Of a DNA stretch of 64,000 nt, positions 52,131 through 64,000 are shown one piece after another. The stretch lies in contig CM055609.1 of NCBI GenBank assembly GCA_029379385.1, forward strand, positions 3,038,001-3,102,000, read 5' to 3'. A program made the translations under genes and the position numbers. The stretch comes from Quillaja saponaria. Taxonomy: Eukaryota > Streptophyta > Magnoliopsida > Fabales > Quillajaceae. Numbering within the stretch: the stretch's first letter is position 1; every line of letters begins with the position of its first letter. The notes beneath the pieces were generated by a model that saw only the letters and a list, made by a program, of their open reading frames with translations, was not told the origin of the DNA and ran no database searches.

Positions 52131-54024
52131 AAGATCTTCGAAGCAAGCTTCGGAGAGAAGAGGAACAGGTTGGATAAGAAAGATCGGAGCAAACGATGAG
52201 AGAGAATTTAAAAGGACTAGAACACTACTCCTACCGTCTTATTCGGTTCCATCTTCCCGCTTTTTAAAGCGCATGAGGTGTAAACTTCAGATCTCAACCG
52301 TCCGTTTATTTGTAAGAGTCAGAATCAACCGTCAATAATTGAAAAAAGAAAACGATGACGCCCAAAATATTCACAATGCAATGGTTTTTTTTCTGAAAAG
52401 CGCGTCCGTATTATCAGTAAAGCAGCTTCATTGAATCAGAACCGTTGATGAGAGAATTAACGGTGGATTAGTCTACTAGATGAGATTGTTTGTTGGGCAG
52501 GAAAAGGACGCGGAATAAAAGGAATGGCGTTGTAACCGAAAGCTTACGTGTCTGGAACATATGCGACCTTGGGTTTCCTTGTACGCGACACCTCCTTTGC
52601 TTTTGCCTCCTCACCAGGTTTGGTGGTTTCTAGGGGGAGAGTGTGTGTATATGGCTTCATGGGCCCAAATGGAAATTATGCAAACTGGCTCAGTGAGCCC
52701 ATTAGGCCCAAGAGATATTCAAATTGTGATTTTGTTAGTAAAACAATTTGATCCATCTGGTCTTATCAAATCGGTGTTTATAGTTCAATCCAACCCGATT
52801 AATCTCATCAAACCACACTAATTCGATATGGTTGGTTCAAATTTATTGTTGGACTGAATTGGTTCATGATTTCTAAGATCAATGACCCGACAGTAATCTA
52901 AATCCAATTGAATGATATTACAACTGTTTTATAAATAAATAATATATTATTACAAATTAAATTTTCCTCGAACTCATCACTCATAAACTCAATAGATAAA
53001 ACATAGACCTTAGAGTATGGGAATTTGACAATCCCACTTCTATTAATAAATACCTTGATTGAGCTTAACCTAATCAACTTAATCTCATTTAACTTGAGAC
53101 TCATAAATTAGAGTGGATTAGTTTCAAGTCTTCAATAGATTGGATTTTAAAATATTAAAATACAAATCGTATTCAAATTAAATTTTACATATTTAAATTA
53201 ATGTTAATAAATTTGGATTGAATCAATTTTTAATCAAATGAGATTTAAACCTAATTTAATCTTTTATAGGTAGCTTGTAGCCTGATACCATTTAATAGTG
53301 ACCTCACGTGCAACCATGTGGACTTTATTACACATGAAGACTTTTTTATTTCTTTCTACTTTTATATCTATATATATCTTAATAAATAAATCCACGGACA
53401 TATGGATCGAGTTGGAAGACTATAGAAAGACCAATTTGTACGGTGCGACCCGGAAACAAAGTTTACTCTTTACACGTTCGGTTTAATACACTCGCATAGT
53501 CGCATTATTGGTTTAAAGACGTTATTGCCTGGAAAGTCCAAAAAATATCCCACTACAACCAATTAGAACCTTCCACGTCAGAACGATCCCCCACCTAACC
53601 CCTTATTCTATTAGGTTGACCATCTTATTATTAATTCATATATACGTAGTTGCCCGGAAGTCTATCCAATTTTCCACCATTTACGTGTGTGTCGAATAGT
53701 CATTGCCGTATTTTTTGACCAATCAATTAAGTTCGAACGTGTTTTGAAAAATATAGAGGTTGTTTGAATTTGAAAGAGTAGAAGACAACATAAGAATGAT
53801 GATGAAGCCAAATAATTTTTCTTTTTCTTTTTTTTTTTCCTTCTGTTATTGAAAATGAAATAATAAGATTTTGGTTTACAAGAGTAAAACTTCAAATCTA
53901 TATGAACATTCAAATCTCTTCCATGAAAGGAACAAAAATACAAAATAAACTATATGAACATTTCAATTCACCCTCATCTTCCTAAAAAGTACTAGTTAAT
54001 GAACATTGAAGCTATGAGTTCTAA
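52131..54024. other. Proteinase promoter and spacer to the WRKY gene
   Basis: The left 250 bp should be the aspartic proteinase 5' UTR and promoter. The rest is AT-rich, with a T-tract at about 53828-53838. Small ORFs near 52548-52821 lack any recognisable domain. Confidence 0.45.
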
Positions 54025-56105
54025 TTAATTCTCTTTGCTGTTGGCATTGTTGCTTGGGTAACCACCACCACCAATGATGGTTGAGATTGCAGCTGCAAGT
54101 GCTGCCGTGAAATTTGGATCAGCCGTGATGGCGGCGGTAGCAGCACTGACAGCTATAGAAGGCTGCTGCGGGTGGGTTTGATTTATTGTTGGTTGATGTG
54201 GAGCCATATTTTGGGACAATTGAAGGCCAGAGAATTTAGATTGATTATAGAGTGCTTGTCCAAAAGGTTGAGGTAATTGAGTTTGTGTATTTTCCCCAGG
54301 TTGGCCAGTTGGGAAGGTTAACTGAAATGGGGAAGCTGAATAATTTCTTTGGAACTGTAATGGGTCTGATGGGTTCTGAGTAAGGTCCAAAGTGACAGTA
54401 GGAAATGGAGCTGAAGCTGAAATTGTTGCCATAGTACTTGATGAGCAAGGAAGAATAGCTCTGGCTAACAAATTTGGGTTCATTATCCCATCTACGCTTG
54501 ACATTGACCCTGAAAGTAACATACTAGCAGCTGCTGCTGTGGTTGATGCCATAGCCATTGCAGCGGGTGGCAGTGGATGGTTATGGTTTCCTTCATATGT
54601 CGTAATCAAAATTGTCCTGTCTTCCGCGCAACGTTGAACCTATCGATTAATCATAACCAGCCAACAATCATTAGCACAATAATTCAAGTATAAAAATGTA
54701 AGATGGAGATTCAAATTTCTTTCACAGGAACATACTTGTTTGCGAACCGGGCAACCAACAGCCATGGTGCACCTATAATATGCACGAGGACATGGGTTTC
54801 CTTTAGCCATTTTTTGTCCATATTTTCGCCATTGGCAACCATCACTAATCTGCAAAGAATCACAGTATATTAATATTAAGATGATCAATACAATTACTCC
54901 TTTTAATCAAAATTTTACAGATTTTGGATATAATTTAATTAGTGCTCACCATGGGAGCTTCTGATCGAGCACGAACCGATACACGGGCTTTCCTCATGGT
55001 AGCTTCAGTGGACTGATCGATAGCCTTTTGAGCATTCAATTTCTGAGCCTTACTAGAAACCCAACCTTGTGTTTCCGATTCCGGGCTTTCTTCTCTACCA
55101 GTCTCACTTTTACCATTACTTTTTGATGCAGCAACCTCAGTAGTAGTATTATTGTTATGAGGTGTGCTTGAACGTGTCCTTTCATCCGATGAAGAATTAG
55201 ACACCTCCAGTTCCATCTGATCAGCTGCTCCACTAGGCCCTAAATCAATAAATTGTCTTGCTCTTGCCAATACTGCTCCATGATCAACCCCATGTTTTTT
55301 CTCTTGATCATTAGATTTTCTTTCAACAACTAGTGGAGCTGCTTGGACTTTCTTTTCTTGTTGTTGCTGCGTTAATGCAACAAGATGCATTTGCAAGGAG
55401 GTGTAGTTATTGCCCACTTGACTAAGCATCTCTTTTAGCCTTTGGTTTTCACCATTCATACGTTGAAGCTCTATTTGTAATTGTGCAAGCTGAATTTTTT
55501 TCAAAACCCATATGAAAAATAAGTAAAAAAAATTTTGTGGGCAATACATAAAATTCCAAAAAAAATAAAATTAAAAATAATTTGTTCTATAAATACCTCA
55601 GTATTCTTGACTCGTTTATCTTCATTGTCTGATGAAATCCCATCATCCACCGTTGATTGATCGCTCCTAGTATTTGCAGTGAGAAGCTGTAAACCAGTCT
55701 ATATTATCCCAACAACAAAAAAATAATTATTACCCATGATTAAATTTACAAAATTTGTAATAATTATAATAAAAATAAATAAATTGGAGCTTGCTAACTT
55801 ACATTTACATCCAAATGATCAGACTTGAGAGCAGCTTGATCATCAAGAGATTTCTCCTTCTTGATACTACCGGAGAAAAAGTCGACCTCACTTACAATCG
55901 CCGGATGATGGTGATCGGACGGTGACCGTGTAGTCTGCTCGTGATCTCGGCGATTAAATTTGACTGGAAATTCCACACCTGGAAACATTCTTTGATCCTG
56001 GCTGAGCTTTGGAAATGAATTGATGATTGTAGGCTGATTGGTTGGAAAGAATCCAATACTAGATTTGTTATTAGAATCAAGAGTGAGACCCCATCCTTTG
56101 TCCAT
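54025..56105 (-). CDS. WRKY transcription factor, group IIb (WRKY6/31/42 type)
   Basis: DNA-binding regulator of stress, senescence or phosphate responses in related genes; it recognises W-boxes. Exons: 56105-55803, 55698-55597, 55489-54950, 54849-54736, 54639-54025; in phase, 557 residues. Order: an N-terminal region with the basic stretch [10 protein letters not shown]; a leucine-zipper-like coiled coil beginning [20 protein letters not shown] (about 136-175); then the WRKY domain, [20 protein letters not shown], followed by [35 protein letters not shown] and NHPLP, giving the C-x5-C...HxH zinc site. The intron splits the domain just before VQR, the position diagnostic of groups IIa/IIb. 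Length and zipper favour IIb over IIa. The Ala/Thr-rich C-terminus ([20 protein letters not shown]) is also typical. Confidence 0.95.
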
Positions 56106-57388
56106 ATAAAATCAGATTAAAGAGAAAATTAGGAAAGAAAAATTCAGTAATCGGAGCTGATACCTTGAAGGCGTATGGTATGTGTTTGTGAAAATGTCTG
56201 TGAAAGATTGACGGAAGAGGGAGGGTTGGTTGGACTATCTGAAGTCTGGAAACGGTGCAATGGGATCGGCTATAAAAAGGGTTTGGACTTGGAGGAAACG
56301 TAGACCAAATAAGATTTAGATTTTTATGAGAAATTGATAAAAATGTCAAAAACGTCAGACGGTGCGTCAGATTGGCTACCAGATGGCAGTGGGTCCCTTA
56401 TTCGTTTCTTCGGTGTGGAAAAGCCCCAGCGTTTGTCAATTCAGTCCTACTGACTACATTATTACAACTTTTCAACTGGTAATCGGATTATTTGCCCTAG
56501 TATCACGACAACGAATCGGGTCGGTGTTGGATCTTAAATAACTTTTACCTTAATTTCAAAATCAATCTGATCAATTTAGAATTATTTTGAAAATTTTCTT
56601 AGTCTTCTCTGCTTTTTTTTTTTCCCTCAAATTGACCCGACTTAGATTCAATTTAAACATAATGAATCATGATTTACATTAAAAGAATTAATTAAAATTT
56701 TACTTTCATGGCTCTCAATATATATTAATTTTTACTTACAACTCAAGTTAATTATTTAACATACTTAATTAGTTGCTAATTCAACTGGTAAAACATCGAG
56801 AGAAAAAAGACCAATTCATTATTCAATATAATTTATCAATTGCTAATTCAAGTTAGTTACTCAACATAGTTAAAAATAAGATCCATCACTTAATATATCA
56901 TTTATCCTTCTCCTTTTCGTTTTGAAAGTATCATAAGATACTCATAAATTCATATCAAAAAATAATTATTAATCAACATAGTTAATCAGTTGTTATTTTA
57001 ACAACAGTAAGTTAAGTAAAAAACAAAGTCACATTCTCAGTATATCATTTTCCCAATCACTTTGCCCTAAAAGTAATATATCATTATAAGGTGAAAGGCA
57101 TCTAGCTTTTAACAAATATAGAACATAGACTTTTTAGAATGTCAATTTCGAATTTTAACTTTTCTTATATGTCAAGGATTCTTGTTTTGTTGAGAGAAAA
57201 AAGGACAAAGTAAAGATAACTCTTGCTTTGCCAAAGAAAAAAAAAAAGGGCAAAGCAAAGATTGGATAGTCATAATTTCATATAACAAAAAAAATGCTTA
57301 CCACATTTAAGAAAAAAAACATAAGAGATAAGGCAAAAGAAAAGAAAAGGTTGAAAGTTGGAAACCAAGGTGAAATATTAGCCGAAAC

Positions 57389-57686
57389 TTGACCCGAAGG
57401 GGAAAAAAAGAAAAGAGAGAGAGTGAAGAAATGAATCCACCGGCCCGAATGATGCGGCGCCTTGCACGTGACGAAAATGAAATTCAGAGAGAGAAAATAA
57501 AAAGCAAACAAAGTCAACGAATTTGACGGCCCGGCTCTCTCCTTTCTCTCGTCAGTGAAGACCGGGTGAGAAAGTAGACTAGTCTTCGGTGGGCCCCACG
57601 TAGCATGACATTAGAAACCACGTTTCAGATCTGCCCGGTAACCATGTTGACTGTTTACCGGTGGGACCGAGTCATTTGCTTTGACT
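57389..57686. promoter_or_regulatory. W-box cluster upstream of the WRKY gene
   Basis: TTGAC cores occur at 57389-57394 (TTGACC), 57512-57517 (minus strand TTGACT), near 57523, at 57647-57652 (TTGACT) and at 57681-57686 (TTGACT), roughly 1.3-1.6 kb before the WRKY ATG. WRKY factors often regulate their own family through such clusters. The distance is large, so the assignment is tentative. Confidence 0.35.
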
Positions 57687-58176
57687 TTTTTGAACTACCG
57701 TTTCTACAAGATCTCCACCCCTTTATCTTCCTAAACCCTACTTCCCTATTTTATTTAGTTTTTCCTGGTGTAAATACTACCTTGAATATAGATGGATTTT
57801 TTTTTTCCCCCCTATACAATTAAAATTTCATTTATAATACTTTGATACTTTCCTTGCTTCTTTTGTACAAATTTATTGCGATGACTTTAGTAGTAGCAGT
57901 CCCTTTAATATCCTTTAATGCTTCTTTGAAAATGGTTCAAGCTTGTAAGAAAAAGTAGTCCTTTGTAATTATAACCCAACATAGCAAGTTAACTAGCAAT
58001 ACCCTTTCTTGAGAGTGAAACTTCAACATCGATCTAAAACCTATGAACATCTTCTTTAGAAAAGAGCAACAATATTCAGGCCCAACTATATTGACTGCTT
58101 GGTACGTACAATGAATAGACTTGATGCCCTTATATAATTTTAGGTAATGTCCATGTGCACGAGAAAGAAGATTAAC

Positions 58177-58330
58177 GTTGAGGTATGTTGGTCTAGTGGT
58201 AAAAGAGTTTTAAGTACTTTCAAAAAGGTTGAGAGTTTGAGTCTTATGTTTAGAAATCTTAAGTTTTAGGTCTCGACATAAATGTAATGAAATTCTTTTA
58301 AATAAAAGATAGTGGTGTGAGTGTAATGTT
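58177..58330 (+). mobile_element. Candidate tRNA-derived SINE relic 1
   Basis: TGGTCTAGTGG at 58189-58199 fits the pol III A-box consensus TRGYNNARNNG exactly. AGTTTGAGTCT at 58234-58244 resembles a B-box (8 of 11), at tRNA-like spacing. The ends are not defined. Confidence 0.4.
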
Positions 58331-61300
58331 TCATATAAAAAGTGAGTAGTCTATTTATTTTTTATTTTTTGATTAAAAAAATATTCAGATTATATTGTAT
58401 TAGATAATACTCTCATATACACGAAACATATCATTCCCCTAATTTTATAGTAATACTATTATTTTGGTATACGTCCAAGCTTCTATTTAGTAAGATATTA
58501 ATGTTATTTGTCTAATATTATTGTAATATTCAACTAAAAACTCATGTGTTGGACTTAGACTATATTATAATCTATATCAAAACCAAAGACATAAAGTTCC
58601 CCGTGCATGGGGGCTTAATTAATTTGTTGTCTTGGTGAAAAGTTTCCCAGATATTAAGAAAAAATAAATCAAATAGGTTTCTGTTTAACTCATATTCAAA
58701 CTTGAAACATACGGCGCCCAAAGAAAAGGAAAAGAAACCGAAGGTTCAAAAGTTGCAGTCTCAATATTTCCTAATATAAACACAAGCACTTTTGAATAAC
58801 GTATGGAAAAAAGTTGCGTTTTATATTCATCATTCTTAATCTTCAAAACGCAGCTTTGGAACGTGGTTTTTAAATTTCAAGTGTACGCTAGCTCTACCTA
58901 AACTGAGAAAGCACAACCTCTTCAAACCATGTCACATTTGAATAGTTGTGGAATAATTTATATTAAAGTTTTTTTTTTTAATTTTGAGAAATCATTTATG
59001 TTTAATAATTAATGATGACCATATATATATTAAAATATATATTTTTAATAAAATGTAAAGGGGTTGAGCCATGAGCTTGTATTAAAATTTTCATACCAAA
59101 TAGAAAAAAAAATCAGAAGACTTTGACTGAGATTTATGTTGACCGTGTGTGATTTGGCCCCGACATGGCTTTCTGAATGACATAGAAATTTGGTATGAGG
59201 GTAGGTTTGTACAGTCAGGATTGTAGAAATTAAGTAACGGCGTTATCACACTTTCGCTTTCCTTGAATAATAATTCATTCTATGTGTAAGCACTAAAATT
59301 ATAGTTACAATATGTGGTTTAATTAGTAATTAAAACTCTTTTAAGCTCGAAGAAACTAGAATCCAATGTCGTTTTTAATAAAAATAGAAATACATTTTTC
59401 TTTAAAAGTAAAAAGTAATTCTTCTTGCCTAAATCATCAGAGTGAAATCCTAATTTACTCACTTTAAATTGGATATAAATTATGGATTGAAATTCCGAAC
59501 TACTCCAAATATATTTAACGAATTTCTTTATCATAAAATTAAAAAGAATATTTTTTTTCTTTTACAATTAGATATTTATTTATAATTTTAGTGGCCTTGT
59601 GAATTTCTTGCATGATAATTTTAGCTGGTTGTTTTCATGCTTCTACTATTAGAAACTCGTATTGATTGGATTTGTTTTTTTTTTTTTTTTTCAACAACCA
59701 TATCTTTGTTTCTTTACGCGAAATTTCAAACCCATTTAAGACCGACAAATCAATGATATAAGTTTTGCATATAACAAGAAGTTTTAGGGGCTATTTTCCG
59801 TTTTCTTCCTTGATAAATAATAAATACTAATTAGACATCAAACTAGCTCGATCACTTTAGTGTAATCCTATAGGGAAATTATCGTATGATGCAAATTTAT
59901 TAATGATTAAAGTTTGATCTAAGTGTAAAGTTAAAGAAAAATTAAGGTATGATGCTTCATTTTTGTATATATTGAGTGCTTTTATAAGAATCAATGTATG
60001 TTGCCCACTTTTCAGTTAAAAAATGAATATAAGTGAGTTAATTGGTAATTGTGTCAATATCAGGTAATAAAGTGAAAGTTCGGATACTACATTATTATTA
60101 TCTTATTTTGTCGTATTTTTGAATTTTTTTCCCTACCTCTAAATTTATTTTAAGGGTAATGTGTAAATGTGAAAATTTAGTCAATTTGAGTTGTTGGCTT
60201 AAAGCATTGAACTTTGAAGGTCAAAACTAATACAAAAGATGCTATCGCTAGCTCCCCTTCCATTCGTATTGTGACGCCCACAAGACGCAGCCAGTTGTTG
60301 ATGAATGCATGCACGTAGCTCCTGTTCTGTAAATGGTGGCCTGTTTGGACTGTCAAAATTAAACAACATATTCAAGAACAGCTTTTGAACTTTTCCTGGA
60401 CATTTTGACAAAGTTATATACGGTGGCATAGACAGACAGATTTGAATATGTTTTTTGAAGAAAAAGCCAGCCAGACAGACAGAAGTTAAGAAAATGGCAT
60501 GCATGGGCCATGCATTCATATTTAATACATTTTATACTGATTTCTTGTAATTGGTCTGAAACGTCAAATTTATTCCATCACCTTGTCTTATGGTGGGATT
60601 TAATTCCAAAGTTTACGCAGAATCTTCTACCAAACAATGGAGAACAGCTACATATGACAGATATATCCAGATAAATAATTGTTGGCAGTTAGCCAGCCTC
60701 AAAGCTTAATTCTAATTTTGTAGACATTCAACGATCTCATACAAAACCCATTCCAACTTGTTTGTCAATCTCAACCAAACTTCCTTCACTTTCCTATTCA
60801 CAAGCTACTCGTTAAGGATTGGCTAACAAAACTCAACTAGTTTAATATAATTTAATAATATTATTATATCAATCTATAAATCAATTTATTATTTTTCTTA
60901 GCCATAGAAAAATACTTGATTAACTATTTATCTTATCTTAAATTTTGACTCTTTCTTGTATTTTGTGATTAAAACTAATGAAAATTTCTTAGGTAATTAA
61001 ACAATAGAGATTCATATATATTTCAATAAAATTTAATGTTTTAAAAATAAGACCGGTTTTGACTTGAAAAATTTGTTGAATCTCGGGTTATTGATAATTT
61101 TCCAAGTCAGACTGATACTCAGACTGAGTAATGTAATAACAATATTTAATTTAATGTTTAATAATATCGAACTTGCAATTATTATATTTGATGTCATATA
61201 TCTTATATGTTTTTTAATTCCATTCTCAATCATTATTCTAATATTTTTCAATCATCAACAAAAGTTTATTATAAATAAATAAATAAACAAGATCACTAGT

Positions 61301-61479
61301 ATATACAATATAACTATCTCATTTTAATCTATTTGTTTGGAAATGAAAATGATAGATAAAAAAAATAAAATATGGGTGAAATAATAAATTTTATTAAAAC
61401 ATAAATAAATAAATAAAAGAAGAAGAAAAATTAGAAAAATTTTACCTTACAAATACATATAATACCAAACAAACTAACA

Positions 61480-61615
61480 CAAATATAATTAGCTTAGTGG
61501 TTGAGACCTTGTGTTTCAACACCAAGGTATTGGGTTTAACTCTCCTATTTATGGTGAATTTCGTGTGTAAGAGTAAAAATTGACCCTGAATATGCCTAAT
61601 CATTAAATAAATAAA
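61480..61615 (+). mobile_element. Candidate tRNA-derived SINE relic 2
   Basis: TAGCTTAGTGG at 61490-61500 fits the A-box consensus, and GGTTTAACTCT at 61533-61543 is a degraded B-box, 43 bp downstream. An A-rich tail follows (ATTAAATAAATAAAAC). The ends are approximate. Confidence 0.4.
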
Positions 61616-61738
61616 ACAATAACAACAATTAATATTGGGCCCAACATTTGCATGTTTATTGGACCTGTATGGGCCAGCCTTTTGAAATCAGAAAGGAAAA
61701 GACAAGAAAACAAATGAAAGATTTTAAAAACACACTAA

Positions 61739-62575
61739 GGGCTAGTTTGATAAGTAGAAATTATTTTTGTTGAATTGGAATGGGAATAAAATATAAATAG
61801 AATAGAATGATCATTCTCTTCTATTGTTAGGTAGTGCTTGTAAGGAATAATCATTTCATTCTATTTATTAATTTTCTATTCAATTTTTAGAAATGAAATA
61901 ATATCAAAATTATGATAAAAGGCTAAAAATATCTTTCTATAGATAAAGTAATTAAAATTAAACATAATTTATGAAATATATATTTCTTAATTTTTTTTAA
62001 ATATTATATTATTATTTATTATTATTACTTATAATTATTTTATTATTTATTAATATTAATATTTTAGTTTAAAATTACTTAACTAATTTATTTATTTAAC
62101 ATTAATTATTTATTTATAATTATATTATTTATAATGATATGAAAGGGTATTTTTGTCATTTCACTAAAATAATTGATTTATTATTATTTTTATATACAAA
62201 ATTTTTATTTTTTTAATTTTATATGATTTTATATTTTTTTTTTAATATGAATGATACTTTTGTCATTTTACTAAATTAAATAATAAAGATTTTTTTTTTA
62301 ATTATGAATAATAATATTATTTTATCAATATTCAACTTTTTTATTTTATGTGATATAATAATTTTTTTGTCATTTAATTGAACTAAATCAATTCCATAGA
62401 AATAGGAATGAATAATCTAACTCGTAAGTTTGAGGATTCCTACCGCTATGGAATAAAATAACTAAAATAGAATGAGTACTCTGAGACTAAAAACGTACCA
62501 AATAAAAAAAAATATTCATTCCCATAAAATCATACAAAGAATAGAACTAACTATTCTCACTTACCAAACTATCCC
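61739..62575. mobile_element. Tourist/Harbinger-like MITE, 837 bp
   Basis: The left end GGGCTAGTTTGATAAGTAG pairs with the reverse complement of the right end, GGGATAGTTTGGTAAGTGAG. Inverted similarity extends inward (GAATGGGAATAAA against ATTCATTCCCAT). TAA at 61736-61738 and 62576-62578 flank it as a target-site duplication. The interior is almost pure A/T without coding capacity. It ends 54 bp before the ATG of the decayed GUB_WAK gene. Confidence 0.7.
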
Positions 62576-62628
62576 TAATTCTCATTTCTTTAAACTAAAG
62601 AACCGTCTAATTCTCCATAATCTCTCTG

Positions 62629-63867
62629 ATGGATTCTCTTCTCACCCACATGCCCATTGCTCCATTTCTTTTCCTAATTATTCTCCTACTTTCGCTTTTA
62701 TTTCTCAGCTTTGCAGCAGCTCAATCCAGCAATTGCAGAACCTCTAGTGGTAACATACCCATCATTTACCCATTTGGCATTTGATGATGGCTGTGGAAGC
62801 CCACATTGCAGACACATTCTTGCCTGCTCAGATTCGGGAAAACTTGAGTTCAGAAGCCCTTCAGGGAGATACGCAGTCCGTAATGTGAGCTATTCTGATC
62901 CCCAAATTTTAGTCCCAATCCTTTCATGTGGAATTGTCAGGATGGTGATCAATTTCGTCCAACAAGGCCATTTAGCCTCGAGACAACCACACATTTTTTC
63001 ACTTTCCTCTCAAAACGAGTACCTGTTCTTCAATTGAAGTGAAGAGAATGTGATAAATAATTGAGCCAAAGCCCTTGTTTTGTGATCACTTTCCTGAACG
63101 TTGTGACTCTTGATCTTGTGGTAGTGCTAGTTATCTCTGTGGGAACTTCCCAGAATGGGCCTCTGCTTTAGGAACCAGTTCTTGTTTTCTTATTATCCTA
63201 AGGCTTCTGAGTCTTTAAGGTTGATGTTGAAGTACTATACGTGCTAATTATACTAGTGTCTATTGGAGAAATGTTGGTGCTAATTATACTAGTGTCTATT
63301 GGAGGAACGTTGGTGCTCCTCAACCGTGTATGATCAAGTGCCTGAATATGGATCAAGGGTTGATTTTGGTATTCCTGTCACTAGTTGTCTTCAATTTCAG
63401 GGACAGTATGAACGGAGGAGGGACATGTGGCTTTGACACAGAAACACTCCTGAATTTTTTGTGCCTGTGTAAGGAAGGGAATGTCACAACCTATTGTCCA
63501 GGTATGCCAGAATCATTTGGTACAGTCTCTCTGTTGTGTAATTTGCAATTCCCGTGACTTGGGTATAATCTTGCAGATCATGATTCGAAGCACAGTAGGA
63601 AAGTCCATGCTATTGCAGGTGATAAATTAATTGAATTTTGATGAAGAGCTTCAAATTTCAGAAAGCATTGATTCTGGGTTATGCTTGTGTGATTTTTTTG
63701 GCTTTTGTACTGTTGTAGGGACCATTACTGCTGTTTCAGCTGCAGGGGCATTTGGAATTGGAGTTGGTATTTGGTACTTGAGGAAAGTGAGAGCAAAAGC
63801 ACCAGTACATGTGGAGTTCAAAGCAATGAGAATATGCTTTTCTGAAACAGTCAGACAAATTAAGTGA
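62629..63867 (+). pseudogene. Decayed receptor-like gene with GUB_WAK-type ectodomain
   Basis: Relic of a secreted or membrane protein with a Cys-rich galacturonan-binding-like ectodomain, one transmembrane helix and a short tail (no kinase). Exon-like blocks are 62629-63501, 63577-63618 and 63719-63867, with intact GT-AG sites. Recognisable pieces in different frames: a signal peptide (FLFLIILLLSLLFLSFAAAQ), NCRTSSGNIPIIYPFGI, GCGSPHCRHILACSDSGKLE, NEYLFFN, GGGTCGFDTET, FLCLCKEGNVTTYC, and the helix TAVSAAGAFGIGVGIWYL. Lesions: extra T at 62780-62782, a missing base near 62916, extra T at 62994-62999, in-frame TGA codons (near 63038 and in the following Cys block), an extra A near 63054, a 36-bp tandem duplication and a missing base near the C-terminus (about 63813). 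Too many for one error, hence pseudogene. Confidence 0.8.
63241..63312. repeat. 36-bp tandem duplication inside the pseudogene
   Basis: GTGCTAATTATACTAGTGTC plus TATTGGAGAAATGTTG (63241-63276) repeats at 63277-63312 with two substitutions (A to G, T to C). It is a multiple of three, so it duplicates 12 codons (GANYTSVYWRNV) without changing frame. Confidence 0.9.
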
Positions 63868-64000
63868 GCTATATACCTTCTTTCTTTCATTTTGTTATCT
63901 TATTTGCTATTTTGTTTGTTTATTACCGACACCAAAAAGAGCCCATATTATTGCTTTACAGTGGTGTTTCTCAATTTTGCCATACTCCATGCAATAGCAT

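Larger units (their letters stand above)
56106..61735. other. Large AT-rich spacer upstream of the WRKY gene
   Basis: About 5.6 kb. The first 1.6 kb is the WRKY promoter, with a cluster of W-box cores at 57389-57686. Beyond it lie two SINE-like relics (about 58177 and 61480) and long A/T tracts. A 106-codon ORF on the minus strand (60199-60519) shows no domain. No gene was accepted. Confidence 0.45.

Noticed and set aside
60199..60519. 106-codon minus-strand ORF with a hydrophobic N-terminal part and several Cys
   Set aside because: It looked like a possible small secreted peptide, but the hydrophobic part is interrupted by lysines, no known Cys pattern fits and no promoter or splice evidence supports it.

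Overview
This is a window of plant nuclear DNA, almost certainly from a eudicot. Coding blocks are split by GT-AG introns and lie in AT-rich spacers, there is a nuclear-type tRNA-Phe, and the proteins are plant families (rhamnogalacturonate lyase, SKU5-like cupredoxin, GARP and WRKY factors, phytepsin with a saposin-like insert, glycine-rich wall protein). The species cannot be fixed from the sequence. Exon borders were worked out by hand from reading frame, splice dinucleotides and family knowledge; no database search was run.

Layout. 1-1.9 kb (+): 3' end of a GPI-anchored GH17 beta-1,3-glucanase with an X8 domain. 2.8-4.9 kb (+): TDP2 with two RanBP2 zinc fingers. 5.4-9.2 kb (-): 15-exon rhamnogalacturonate lyase. 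9.5 kb (-): tRNA-Phe(GAA). 11.2-15.2 kb (+): SKU5-similar protein. 17.5-19.3 kb (+): GARP/G2-like factor with a C-terminal EAR motif. 22.8-23.9 kb (+): secreted glycine-rich protein. 26.8-28.8 kb (+): mitochondrial T-protein of glycine decarboxylase. 29.2-30.5 kb (-) and 36.2-37.5 kb (+): two divergent paralogues of the At4g22030-like family, flanking a PMP22 gene (32.0-34.6 kb, +) that carries a 1-base frameshift. 39.3-41.0 kb (+): BAP31-like ER protein. 42.9-44.0 kb (-): ABA-type MAPKKK17/18-like kinase, also with a 1-base frameshift. 46.4-52.1 kb (-): vacuolar aspartic proteinase. 54.0-56.1 kb (-): group IIb WRKY factor. 62.6-63.9 kb (+): decayed GUB_WAK-type receptor-like gene.

The genes do not form an operon or an obvious cluster. 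Themes recur by family: wall and apoplast (GH17, RG lyase, SKS, GRP), stress signalling (MAPKKK, WRKY, GARP) and organelles (T-protein, PMP22, BAP31, phytepsin).

Spacers hold two Tourist/Harbinger-like MITEs with TAA target-site duplications, an inverted-repeat element, two tRNA-derived SINE candidates, and tandem repeats of 26, 36 and 59 bp. I found no convincing undescribed system. The best leads are the divergent pair of membrane-type proteins misnamed as F-box, the 16-bp double G-box palindrome upstream of the MAPKKK, and the shared +1 T-run frameshifts, which look more like assembly error than biology in the two otherwise intact genes.
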